NCBI GenBank assembly: GCA_008360975.2 | Contig: CM039211.1 | Span: 65,066,565 to 65,130,564, forward strand | Length of the DNA: 64,000 nt | Direction of reading: 5' to 3' | DNA from: Lichenostomus cassidix | Taxonomy: Eukaryota > Chordata > Aves > Passeriformes > Meliphagidae | Shown here: one piece after another, positions 13,201 to 22,399 of the stretch | Layout: every line of letters begins with the position of its first letter | How positions within the stretch are numbered: position 1 is the first letter of the stretch | The notes under the pieces: generated by a model | What the model was told of the DNA's origin: nothing | What the model saw: only the letters and a program-made list of their open reading frames with translations | Database searches by the model: none | Made by a program: the position numbers and the translations under genes

Positions 13201-16200
13201 GTTTAGGGTTTCCACTGGGTGCTGAGCTGCTTAGATGAGCTGTTCATCCACACATGGGTGCAGGAATAGAAATGCCTAGTGAGCTTCAAGGTACTGAGCA
13301 GCTGAGCAACTGAGGGAAGGCAACAGATTTTTTGGACGTGACCCCTGTATTCCACTTGCTGCTTGCATTTGCATGCCTACATCTGTTACTGAGGCTGTTA
13401 TTCCAGCTTTGAATGCCTGCTTAGACTGGCTGGAAACTTATCTCCTTGGATCTGCAGGGTTGTAGCAGGTGCCTATCTCAGCATGGCCCTACAATGAGAT
13501 GGAACAGGAGCCAAAAGGCTTCTGATGCCTTGCTGTTGGTCTGAGTATGAGGATGAATTCCTGAAGATTATGCCATGCAGAATTGTGTCCACAGATTTGC
13601 TGCCTTGAACATTTGCTTGGCAGACTCAGTACTGTCTCCATGGGAAACCATATTCTGGCTACTAAAATTAGAGTGCCTAATAGGCAAATCCTTAAATACT
13701 GGGTCTTGAATCTTTTAGTCAGTTCCTTTCTGTAAATGACACACATCCAAACTTGCTGGAAGTTTTCTCAAAGTTTATTCCACCCTGAATAGAGTATTTT
13801 TTTCTCCAGAAAAATGCATTTCATGCCGCTAAGTCATCCCTTTCCATCTATTTGCATGATATTTGATCAGCCAGATTGAGGCGAACAATTAATACTTGTA
13901 CAGCTGCAGTAAGTCAGAGCTTTTCTGTGCACAGATGTTTAGAAATGTGCATTTGAAAACAGCACAGGATGCATGTCCTAGTGAGTGGGAACTGGGGGAG
14001 TGGGTGTCATACACCACAGTGTTCTTGGTGGTTGCTGTAGCATGGATGGAGATTTAATCTTTGCATCACTTGAAATATGTTAATTGAAGGCCTTTGAGGA
14101 GTTTAGTGAAAGCATAAATGATTTGTGACATTACGTTCCATAGTGGGTTTTGGTTATCTTTGGCTTAGAAATGACCATACAGTAACAGTATCTTTTCCTC
14201 TGAATTCCACCATCCCCAGCTGCAGCCCTGCCATTTTAGGGGTGTTCACTGGACCATGAAATGCTGTGTGCCTGATACCCAGGGAGTGGGCACTGGCTGC
14301 AAATTTTGATGGGGTGTCTCTGTTCACCTTGGCCTGTAGAATGCTGTGTGTGGTCATGAGGTTAAATCTTTGTTAAAACCTTTATTGTAGGTCCACAGAG
14401 TGTTTTCAAAGGGAGTGGCATCTCAAGAAGGGACTATCCATCGTGGAGATCTTGTTCTGTCAATCAATGGCAAATCTCTGGCAAGCTCAGTCCATGGGGA
14501 TGTCCTGAATACTCTGCATCACGCAAGGCTGTACAAATATGCAGTCATTGTCATCCAGAAGGAAAAAGACAAAACAAACAATTCCTCCAGACTTGAGATA
14601 TCAGCTACTGGCAGAAAATGTGTGGGGTCTGGAAAGGATGTTTCCATGGAAATAGGAACAGGTATGATCTTTGTCCAAGAACGTTTGGAAGGATTCCCTT
14701 GCAGAGCAGACTGAAGGGAAAAAAGTCCATGTGTTTTAGATTAAAAGTGTCTGTGCCTTATGTGATTGAAGGGAGTAAATGAAATTACCTTTAAATTTTA
14801 TTTGTTCTCTTTGGAAGCTAAATACAGTTTGGGGTTTGGTTGGTTTTGGTTTTGTTTTTTTTTTTTTTAAATTATTGTAACTAGGCACAAACTTAGAAGA
14901 CTTCATTTAGGGCCTAATCCAGTTGCTACTTAGGTAAGTGATTCCGCATATTCTTCTGATCCAGAATAAACAGTAGTCAATGCAAGAAAGAAAACAACCA
15001 GAAATAATTTTAAAAATAAAGAAAAAGCTTAAAGAAAACTCCATGCCCTGCAGTTGATTATGCATAGGGACTGAGCTTGTTCTTTGTAAAAGCAGAATTC
15101 ATACAGTTTCTACTAAAAACATAGAAAAAATATTTTTATATTGCAGTAAATGGAAGTAAACCATATTGAAGTCACCATCCCATAGTAAAGGAGAGATAAA
15201 TGGTTGAAGTGGGAATGTATCAGTGGAATATTAGGTTCCTGTTTGGGAGCAACACAGCATTTTGGTGTAAAGGTTGCATCTGGGGTGATAGAGATCACTG
15301 AATGTTTTTGTAGATTTAAGACCCAAAGCCCTTCAGCACCTGTCTGGATGGTGCTGTTTGGGAGAAGGCGATTACTTTCTTCAGTGCTGCACTGCTGCAG
15401 GGTTCTGGGGAGGGACTGAGCCACAGTTGCAGCTTTCTGCTGAGAGAGTTGTCAAGGTGGCTTCCTCTGCCTTCCAGGGCAGCACCAGGCACTTGGCTCT
15501 ATCCACCCTGAAAACAGGACACGGAGCTGCCACTGAATTATTTTCAATCTGTTGGCTGTAATCATTACTGTTCAAAGGGTTTTTTCTTTTTTTCCTGTAG
15601 CAGTTTCTATTGTTTTATGATACGACTTTGTAACACAGCTTAAAAAAAAAAAAAAGAGAAATCACTCTGTTAATTAATGGATCAGCCTTTCTGGAATTGC
15701 TCCTATGGATATAATCTAAGTAATTACTTCAGAATCCCTCTCTGCCCTCAAATCCCTGCATCCTGCACCCTGACAAATGCAGAATGTCTGCTGGTTCTAG
15801 GCACTAGAGGGCAACATTATCTCATAAACAACATACTGTTGCTTTATTCAGAGCATCTTTCCACCCTTCGAGGCAAAGGACACCTCCAGATGTTTTAGAT
15901 AACATGTAAAGTTGTCTGAGATAACAGAAGCAGTAATTTGTGATAATGCAGACTGCATAATTTTTATATTCGCACAAGGCAAAGAGGATCCTGTTTTCCA
16001 AAACTGTACATTTATTTCCTTCTAAGCAAAATCATATTTTATGTCAGCTACAGCAATAGGACATTTCAGAAATATCTGCTATGTAGGAGGCATGGTACAA
16101 CTACAGTTAATTATAATTTAATACATAGATAGGAGACCAGAAACCATTTTGCACCACAGTAAGTGATTACAGATTTTTGCTTAGGAGAATGGAACATGTT

Positions 16201-18340
16201 TGCTTAATGTAACATTTAATTTATTACTGTTGCTTAGAAAGATGTGGCTCATTGAATGAGCAAAGCAAACAAATGAAAGAAAAAGAAATGCTCTCCACAC
16301 CCTATTTTTGTAACTTTTCAGTTACTTTGTTGATGTTTAGAGTATTTTGCTAGGTATAAATTTGCTAGGTATAATTTTGCTGGAAGAAGGTGCCTTGGCA
16401 GGTTTTTGTTGAACATGTAAAATGAAAATGTCTCTGTGTTTAAATGCATTTTGTACTGCCTCCCATTCACAGCTACAATAGAACACATTCTTGGTGGAGA
16501 AACTTGGTGGCCTGTCCTAGTTTGAGTAACTGACTCAAACTCTGTATTGTCTTGTCACTGCAGTAACTCTGAATTGTCTTGTCACTGCAGCAAAAGCAAA
16601 AACCAATCAAACACAACTTGCAATTCACTGTTATCTACATAACAAAATGCTGTATATATTCAATTGCAGATCCAAACCTGGATATGAACGATGTCATCTG
16701 TGTTGAATTATTGAAAACCTCTGCTGGCTTGGGATTCAGTCTTGATGGTGGAAAAGCTTCCATTGCTGGAGATAAGCCCTTGCTTGTAAAAAGGATATTT
16801 AAAGGTACTACATGCATGCAGTGGATGTAACCCCAGTTTTCCTTTTGTCTGTGCATTGTACAGACATTTCAATTATTGTACTCAGCATGTTTTTGAAGCA
16901 AGGGTGGGTTTTGTGGCTCTCATTTATTACCACTTACTAGGCCAAAGTGGCCATTAAAAGAAAAACACTCCTGGGAATGGCTAGGGATTGCATCTGCTAG
17001 TAAATGTTTGTGGAGCAATCTGCTTTACTAAATATGGGTCTGTCCACTATTCTAGACATTAGATTATAGCAGCAATCATCTATATAGTGGCCTTGAGACA
17101 TTCATGCCTTATCCAGCTCTCTTTTCTAAGAAAGGCAGAGTGCAGATAATCAGTGTGGTACTGAAGCACCAACCTGCATTGTGCCCTGTTATTAATTTTA
17201 CCGTATTTTTTTTCTTTTTATATATTAATATTAGCTTTTGCCAAGAATATGTCATATTTGTATTCAAAAACTGCCAATCTTGGATGCTTTTTTTGTCAGC
17301 AAGTAGTTAAACTTACATGAACCATATACAGAAAGAAAACAAATCCCAGAACAATGCTATGGTTTTCATATGTCACGTGTCAGTTTAGTGAAAAATAAGG
17401 CACTTTCTGAAGGCAGCTGAAACTCTTGATGTAACTGCATGTGCAGAGCATTTTTACAGAATTATATTTCAGTGGTTAATTCCCTCATCAAGATAAAAAA
17501 ATCAAGCAGGTATTTACTGAATTACTTATCAGATCTTGTGCGTGTGTGTGTTTGCTTTCCCCTCTTTAGAAAGTGCTTCTTAAGGTAAAGGGCATGTTTA
17601 ATTTTTGAGCTCATTCATTTACATCCTTACATGCAGTCCTTTTCCTCTCCCTGTGATGGCTCATGTTAGTTTAATTATCATTACAGAAAACATTCTTTCA
17701 TCAGCAGTGAAGGCTGTGCCTCTGTCTACAAGCTTTCTATTAATGGTGTTTGTCCAAAGTTTGCTACCAGTGTTAGGCTTGTTCATCCCAGGTTTAAAAT
17801 CTGCTGCATTATCTGCTTATTACCTTGATAAAATCAAGAAAGTACATCCATGCCACATACAACCTTAATGGTTATTTTATCAACCAGGTTTTCTTACAAC
17901 TACAGAGATAATATTCAGCATATTTCATATACTTCTGTTGTTCCCTTCAAAACCAGACATCTTTTTGAGAACAAGGCTTTGTCTTGGTTAAAATAACCTT
18001 TTCTGTGAGATGCAGTGTGGGGTAGGTTGCAAGAGCTGAGCTGAACATAATTGATTTGTATTGAAATCGTTGCAGTTGGAAAAAATGGTTTACATTATCT
18101 CAGTGGAAAGCAGATTTTTGTAGATTCACTTTTTTTTCTTTTAACAGTGACTTTTCCCCCCTTTTACTTCTAGGTGGTGCTGCAGAGCAGTCTGGAAGCA
18201 TAGAAACTGGAGATGAAATTCTTGCTGTTAGTGGGAAGTCATTACTTGGGCTCATGCATTACGATGCCTGGAACATCATTAAATCTGTGCCTGAGGGGCC
18301 TGTTCAGTTGCTAATCAGAAAACACAGAACTGCAGTATGA
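446..18340 (+). CDS. PDZD2: PDZD2, 3' portion (eight exons, C-terminal 1,771 residues)
   Basis: PDZD2 is a large scaffold protein with six PDZ domains in mammals. It is found at cell contacts, ER and nucleus, and its two C-terminal PDZ domains are released by proteolysis as a secreted form (family knowledge). Eight exons (446-1236, 2393-2537, 4550-8138, 8761-8878, 11953-12054, 14391-14661, 16670-16804, 18174-18340) have AG acceptors and GT donors. They join with compatible phases into 5,316 nt of open frame after the first two bases, ending in TGA at 18338. Domain order is: acidic/serine-rich region, PDZ4 (about residues 222-310), a roughly 1,240-residue low-complexity linker, PDZ5 starting EDTYFVVL, and PDZ6 ending in VQLLIRKHR. 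The GLGF-type loops [11 protein letters not shown] and [11 protein letters not shown] are clear. The N-terminal half, with PDZ1-3, lies upstream of the window. The combination of a tandem C-terminal PDZ pair, a giant linker exon and PDZ4 makes another PDZ protein unlikely; IL16 is the nearest relative but lacks this linker. Confidence 0.95.
1237..2392 (+). other. PDZD2: PDZD2 intron with TTA/TTG trinucleotide repeat
   Basis: This intron of 1,156 bp has a GTAATT donor and a TTGCATCAG acceptor. It holds a trinucleotide microsatellite near its 5' end and otherwise unique AT-rich sequence. An internal TGTATTACAG at 1634-1643 looks like a cryptic acceptor but leads to no plausible exon. Confidence 0.85.
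1273..1314. repeat. (TAT)n/(TGT)n trinucleotide microsatellite
   Basis: About 14 trinucleotide units run as TAT, then TGT, then TAT again, 36 bp downstream of the splice donor. Because the exon frame stays open into the intron, these units would read as a Tyr-Cys-Tyr homopolymer if the intron were retained. Confidence 0.9.
2393..2537 (+). CDS. PDZD2: PDZD2 exon: second half of PDZ4
   Basis: The exon starts in phase 0 at [20 protein letters not shown], continues with [15 protein letters not shown], and ends the domain with the final strand VTLEIQKA. The GDEI-x-x-IN segment and the helix alpha2 region are typical of PDZ folds. The AG|GTGAGA donor leaves one base of a codon, which matches the two bases starting the next exon. 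Length is 145 nt. Confidence 0.94.
2538..4549 (+). other. PDZD2: PDZD2 intron
   Basis: This 2.0 kb intron ends in a long pyrimidine tract (4511-4537) and ACGATGCAG. It contains a 22-bp tandem duplication at 2940-2983. No exon-like segment or recognisable transposable element is visible. Confidence 0.85.
2940..2983. repeat. 22-bp tandem duplication in intron
   Basis: Two consecutive identical copies of a 22-bp unit beginning GAAGTTCTAG and ending GTTTTTAT. This looks like a simple replication-slippage duplication. Confidence 0.9.
4550..8138 (+). CDS. PDZD2: PDZD2 giant exon: low-complexity linker between PDZ4 and PDZ5
   Basis: A single 3,589-nt exon encodes ~1,196 residues with no predicted fold. 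The acceptor is AG at 4548-4549 and the donor is AAG|GTTGGT. It starts [16 protein letters not shown] and is rich in Ser, Pro, Lys and Glu, with a poly-Ser tract (about 6907-6965; on DNA a TCC/TCT-rich run). Ordered-looking islands near the C-terminal end are [31 protein letters not shown] and [20 protein letters not shown], which may be linear interaction motifs. GC content rises sharply from about 7,540 to 8,100. In human PDZD2 the segment between PDZ4 and PDZ5 is nearer 1,800 residues by my recollection, so this linker is shorter. The open frame continues to 8325 in the intron, but phase matching fixes the end at 8138. Confidence 0.94.
8139..8760 (+). other. PDZD2: PDZD2 intron
   Basis: This 622-bp intron has a weak GTTGGT donor and a good TTTATTTCAG acceptor. 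Nothing else is recognisable in it. Confidence 0.8.
8761..8878 (+). CDS. PDZD2: PDZD2 exon: conserved segment before PDZ5
   Basis: The exon supplies one base to a Ser codon and then 39 codons reading [20 protein letters not shown], followed by a segment ending [12 protein letters not shown]. The alternating hydrophobic pattern suggests amphipathic helix rather than PDZ fold. I placed the donor at AAG|GTAAAA, in phase 0. Using CAA|GTAAAG six bases earlier would also keep frame and drop only two residues (Val-Lys). Confidence 0.88.
8879..11952 (+). other. PDZD2: PDZD2 intron
   Basis: This 3.1 kb AT-rich intron ends in a pyrimidine-rich acceptor, TTTTTCTGCTAG. Short stretches near 9,660-9,735 and 10,520 faintly resemble decayed CR1 tail sequence, but too weakly to call. 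No additional exon is evident. Confidence 0.8.
11953..12054 (+). CDS. PDZD2: PDZD2 exon: first half of PDZ5
   Basis: Thirty-four codons in phase 0 at both ends, with an ACA|GTAAGT donor. They encode [20 protein letters not shown] followed by [14 protein letters not shown]. This covers strand beta1, the GLGF carboxylate-binding loop and beta2 of the fifth PDZ domain, the first domain of the secreted C-terminal fragment described in mammals. Confidence 0.95.
12055..14390 (+). other. PDZD2: PDZD2 intron
   Basis: This 2.3 kb intron ends at ACCTTTATTGTAG. It is AT-rich unique sequence with no repeat or exon that I can recognise. Confidence 0.8.
14391..14661 (+). CDS. PDZD2: PDZD2 exon: second half of PDZ5 and inter-PDZ linker
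   Basis: It continues PDZ5 as [20 protein letters not shown], then [12 protein letters not shown] and the closing strand [10 protein letters not shown]. After that comes a ~35-residue polar linker (Lys, Ser, Thr, Asn rich) joining PDZ5 to PDZ6. The donor is ACAG|GTATGA, leaving one base of a Asp codon that completes in the next exon. Length is 271 nt. Confidence 0.94.
14662..16669 (+). other. PDZD2: PDZD2 intron with duplicated acceptor-like segment
   Basis: This 2.0 kb intron carries a homopolymer T run (14858-14869), an A run (15643-15655), a tandem near-copy at 16349-16382, and a 27-bp duplication of a TCACTGCAG motif at 16540-16590 close to the real acceptor. No exon is supported inside it. 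Confidence 0.8.
16540..16590 (+). repeat. 27-bp tandem duplication, each copy ending in an acceptor-like CAG
   Basis: Two copies of a unit containing CTCTG-ATTGTCTTGTCACTGCAG lie end to end, 80 bp before the true exon acceptor. Each copy has a pyrimidine-rich stretch and CAG, so each resembles a 3' splice site. Confidence 0.85.
16670..16804 (+). CDS. PDZD2: PDZD2 exon: first half of PDZ6
   Basis: Reading in from one base of the previous exon, it encodes [20 protein letters not shown], then [20 protein letters not shown] and KRIFKG. The canonical loop [11 protein letters not shown] and the following basic strand mark the sixth PDZ domain. The donor AAAG|GTACTA leaves one base of a Gly codon. 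Length is 135 nt. Confidence 0.95.
16805..18173 (+). other. PDZD2: PDZD2 last intron
   Basis: This 1.4 kb intron ends in a pyrimidine-rich CCCCCCTTTTACTTCTAG. It is otherwise AT-rich unique sequence with a short GTGTGTGTGT run near 17,541. Confidence 0.8.
18174..18340 (+). CDS. PDZD2: PDZD2 terminal exon: end of PDZ6 and stop
   Basis: It completes PDZ6 with [20 protein letters not shown], then [18 protein letters not shown] and the closing strand VQLLIRKHR, followed by TAV and TGA at 18338-18340. The domain thus sits almost at the very C-terminus, as in mammalian PDZD2. Confidence 0.95.
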
Positions 18341-20196
18341 TGGAAGCACTACATCTAATCACACTTGCTAAGACAAACAATTTAAAACAGTCTAAAAGCT
18401 GTCTTTGTTTATAAAGCCACACAGAAGTGTCTTAATGCTTTACAGAGAGGTGCTAAGAGCCTTGGAGAACCACTGAGTAAGCGTGTGATGAGCTTCAAAA
18501 ATCTCACCTAATGATTGGGGATGAAGGAAGCCAAAAGTTAGAGACAATTTTGTATTATGTGGCAGTTTTATTGAAACTTCAAGACCTCTCCTGGGTTTGA
18601 TTTAAAGTATTTTGACTGACATAAATAACACTGTGCCTGTCCCTGATATTTTTAGTATCTGCAGAGTGTTGGTAGTAGAACCTGTTGGTTGCCATCCTGT
18701 TGACAAGGGTGGGTTTTAGACTGTACTATATCACTTAGCTGTAATAAGACTTAAGGACACTTCCTTAGGGTCTGGTCCTTTTTTTTTTCTTGTAATAAGA
18801 GAATGTCTGGAACAATCTCACTTTATTCTTCTAAGTGCAGTTTTGCTAAAAGTGCATGACAAAAGAGTATAATTTTGCACAACTTCTATGCCTAAAATAC
18901 GAGCATTTTATTGCAAAGCTGAAAAATCCTCATAAAACTAATGAATTAACTCAGCATCCACCACAACTGAATCTACTTCTAGGTGCAACTTGTATCTGAA
19001 AGCACTTGCCGTTAATGTGGTAAAAATCTCTAAGAAAATAATGTCCAAATAATACGTGATTGTCCACCAAGGTGTATACTGAGTTGTTAGTTGTGATTAA
19101 AATGGGGGCGATGAAAATTGGGGTCTGAATTTTCAAATTTAGGCTTCTAATGTTAGGCACCTTTAAAATATATATATTTTTAGAAGGGGGATAATTTCAA
19201 GTGCTGAGCACTTACAGATCCCACAGACTTCAGCGACTGCTAAGAACGTCTGCAAGCTGGGCTGCTTTTATTTGCCTTCAAGAGGTTTAAGGCTGCCCAA
19301 CTTGAAAGACTCAAGCTGAAAAGTGGTGATCTAAAAATGGGGATTATAACAGATTAAATCTGAGGTGGCCATATTTGTGGTGGCTTTTAATTGGTCTTTG
19401 TTTTCTCCTGTCTAGTATTTATTTTTGCTTGTGTGAGAGTGGGTTGAGGATGTGTGTAGACGATGCAAGTACACCCAACTGTGTCAGGATTGGGCTGATA
19501 CTGAGGGTTCTGGGTGGTGAAACTGAAAACTGTTTGTATAGATGAGAAAAACCATAGTGTTGGGTACAGCAAAAGAGAAAGGGTTGCAATGCCAACGGAG
19601 CTTAGTTTGGATTTTCTCACCTCTACTCACAGAAGGAGGTATCAGTAGCAGGCCATGCTGCTTAGGCTGCTGTGCTGGGAGGAGAGTGTATGGGTGCAAG
19701 AGATTAGACTCTGTTATTTCTCTTCCTACATCTGGGATAGCTAAACAGCATAAAATACATACAGGAGGAAGTGGGCCAGTGTCCTTATCAGCTGAGAACA
19801 AGTTGTTTGTTCCACAGTGCTCAGGTTGTTCATCACATTAGGCTGGAGACTGCTTGCAGCCAGCATGCCCAGGGTGAAGAGTTCTCGGCCTGGAACCGGT
19901 CCAAGTCTGAAGTGCTGCCTCTGTTTTTAGTGAGCCAAGACACTGCGTAGCTGTTACAAAAAGGTCTGGGCTTGTCTCTTGGCCCTACCCCAAGATCTTA
20001 CTGTAGTTCAGTTTATTTACATTTATTCAGCAGTGCTTGAAGCAATTGCTTCCAGGTTAGTGGAGCACTCGCTTGGGTTCATTTCTGTGACAACTTCATT
20101 AGACTGCACCTCATGATGAGCAGAAGGAAATTCAGTTCTGTGAGGCAACCTGAGACCAGACAAACAGAAAAGCTGTGCAATGTTTGCCTAAAAATT

Positions 20197-20202
20197 AATA
20201 AA
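20197..20202 (+). terminator. Alternative polyadenylation signal (PDZD2)
   Basis: Canonical AATAAA, followed within 30 bp by a T-rich element (TTTCTTTTTCAGTG). It would yield a 1.9 kb 3' UTR. Confidence 0.4.
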
Positions 20203-22208
20203 TAGGTTTCTTTTTCAGTGACTCATTAGCATGTGAATCCAGGGAGAGATGTAGCTTTTGGTTACAGGAAAGGCAATACTGTACGTAGTCCTACAGCTCC
20301 TTTGCCTGCAGGATTTCTGCTGAAACTAATTCAGGTTCAGTGCTGTGAGATGACTGTAGAGTTGGGTTCCCTGTGAACCCAAAGCTCAGCCACTCTGTTG
20401 GGACTGGTCCATGCCTCTGGTCACCTCTATGGTGGAAGAGGCTCCAGGAGGAGGCTCTTAGGGCTGGAGGACCACAGTGAGATTTCCAGGCCTGTGATGG
20501 ATAGAAGAGGTTACCCCTGCATATTTGCTGAAAAACAGGGAGACAATTTGGCAATGACAATTGAATGGTGAGGCCTTGTTCAGGAATGACCAAAATCCGA
20601 CTGTAATAGAGTGTATAATAGATACATAAAATGCATGTGGAATTTAATGCAGCGTAGTGAATGCATACCTGTATACGTATAATACGTGCAAGTGCAGTAC
20701 TGACTTTTTGCTACTTTAATGTGGTAAATCACAGTTGTGTTTTAGGAAATGGCATTTTGTTTCAGTCCACAGTCTAAAATTCCGGAGGTTCCATCGCAGG
20801 GAGGCATATGTCTCCCTCACTCCTAAACCAGTGTGAGCTCAAAGGTAAAGTCTTCATTTTGTAAATTAAAATTAATTTGAGGTGTCTTTAGATGATACGT
20901 GGTGGATATTTTCAGATGCTTATTTGCAGGTACTGTTCATTGTGAGTGATTTAGAAGGCTTTTTTTTCAGTAATCAGATACTGTTCAGTATTTTATTTTA
21001 CATGCACGTAGATAAGTGTTGGCTGAGTAACAGCAAACAGAAATGGGGATTTTTGTGTGTGATTCAGTAGTGGCTATAATTTAAAAGATAGGTTTAATGT
21101 TTTAAATCTGATAATAGTTACTATGAGTAGAATGATAACACTTCTCTACTAACATTAGAGCAAGCAAAAGAATTGTATTTAACCCTGATTGTTTCTGTTC
21201 CTCAAAATATATTTTTTTTTTCCTTTTGAAAGAACAACATCTTCACTGATATTGGTAGGATTACAGTAGCATTTCCTGACATCTCTCTTGGGATGACATT
21301 CCCTGAAAAAGCTCCAGGATTTATGCAGTATTGGTGTCTGCTTTATTACAGACAAGATGGGTAGACCAAGCAGATGTAGTAAACTTTTGGTTTCACAGCT
21401 GGCAAAGTAAATGTTATTTTTCTGAGAGCCTGGTCGCACTAAAATGATGGAGGGTGTTGCATTAGTTCATCATTATTCAGTAGGATCACGACTGGTTTTG
21501 GCCTTGCTGTTTGCATATCAGTCCCCATGGTGATTCTTCACCCTGCTGGAGTGTTGGCCAAGCTCTAGGAGAGCAGTGACTCCCCCGAGACTTGGCAGCT
21601 GCATCTTAGAAGACCAAAAAATCAAGATGAAATTCTGCACTTCTTCACCAGGGAGCTGAAGGCATTCCAGACAAGGCAGATTTGCTCCTAGAAGGAGAAG
21701 ATTTAGGAGAGGGCTTTGGTGCATCCAGGCCTGGGGCAGCTGAAGGTACACATCAGGGATACTAGAGCAGTGAGATGCTGCCATTGCATATTCTGCAGCC
21801 TTTTGTACCTGGAAGCTCTTTCCAGCTTCTGTAGGGACTGCATCTGTATTGAAAACTCTAGATTAGGGAGGGAAAAACATTTGATCATTTTCTCACTAAA
21901 AAAAAATTATAGAAGGACAGATAAGTATTAAGAAATTGTTAAGTGATTCATATTTCCTAATGACCCTCACTTAAAATTAACCCTGGTTAATGTTCTGCAG
22001 TGGTTCTTGTCAAATTCTGAAGGAAGTGTTCCCAGATGGGAATGTTTACCTGCTTCTATGTTTAGATTATGTAAATGTACAAGTGAAAATATTGATGAAG
22101 AGTAGACTAGCTCATGAGAAAAATGGGGATCCCACTGTAGGTAGATTTTGTGTGTTAGTCTGATACACTTATTGTATGATATTGTATATTGACACTTTTA
22201 TTTATATA

Positions 22209-22214
22209 AATAAA
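22209..22214 (+). terminator. Probable main polyadenylation signal of PDZD2
   Basis: AATAAA in an AT-rich context, with a T-rich stretch just downstream (CTTCTTTTAATG) and a TGT-containing segment at 22240-22250. The sequence character changes to more GC-rich intergenic DNA a little further on. Confidence 0.55.
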
Positions 22215-22371
22215 ACTTCTTTTAATGAAAACTGTTTAATATGCCTTGTATATTATAAAAAAGTCAGTGCAATAACATGAAATAGATTGTACATTTTTTG
22301 ATTTTTTGTCTCTTCTATGTGAATCTGTATCACCATAAACTGTTTTGCTTGGGTTTTTTAGTGATTTTGAA

Positions 22372-22377
22372 AATAAA
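22372..22377 (+). terminator. Second distal polyadenylation signal of PDZD2
   Basis: Canonical AATAAA 163 bp beyond the first distal signal. Either could be the true transcript end. Confidence 0.45.
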
Positions 22378-22399
22378 TGGTATCCTTAGTACTCCTCTA

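Larger units (their letters stand above)
18341..22230 (+). other. PDZD2: PDZD2 3' untranslated region
   Basis: About 3.9 kb follow the stop codon with no acceptor leading to coding sequence. The region is AT-rich with several ATTTA-type motifs that could affect mRNA stability. The end is inferred from the AATAAA signals at 22209 and 22372; an internal AATAAA at 20197-20202 could give a shorter form of about 1.9 kb. Confidence 0.7.
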
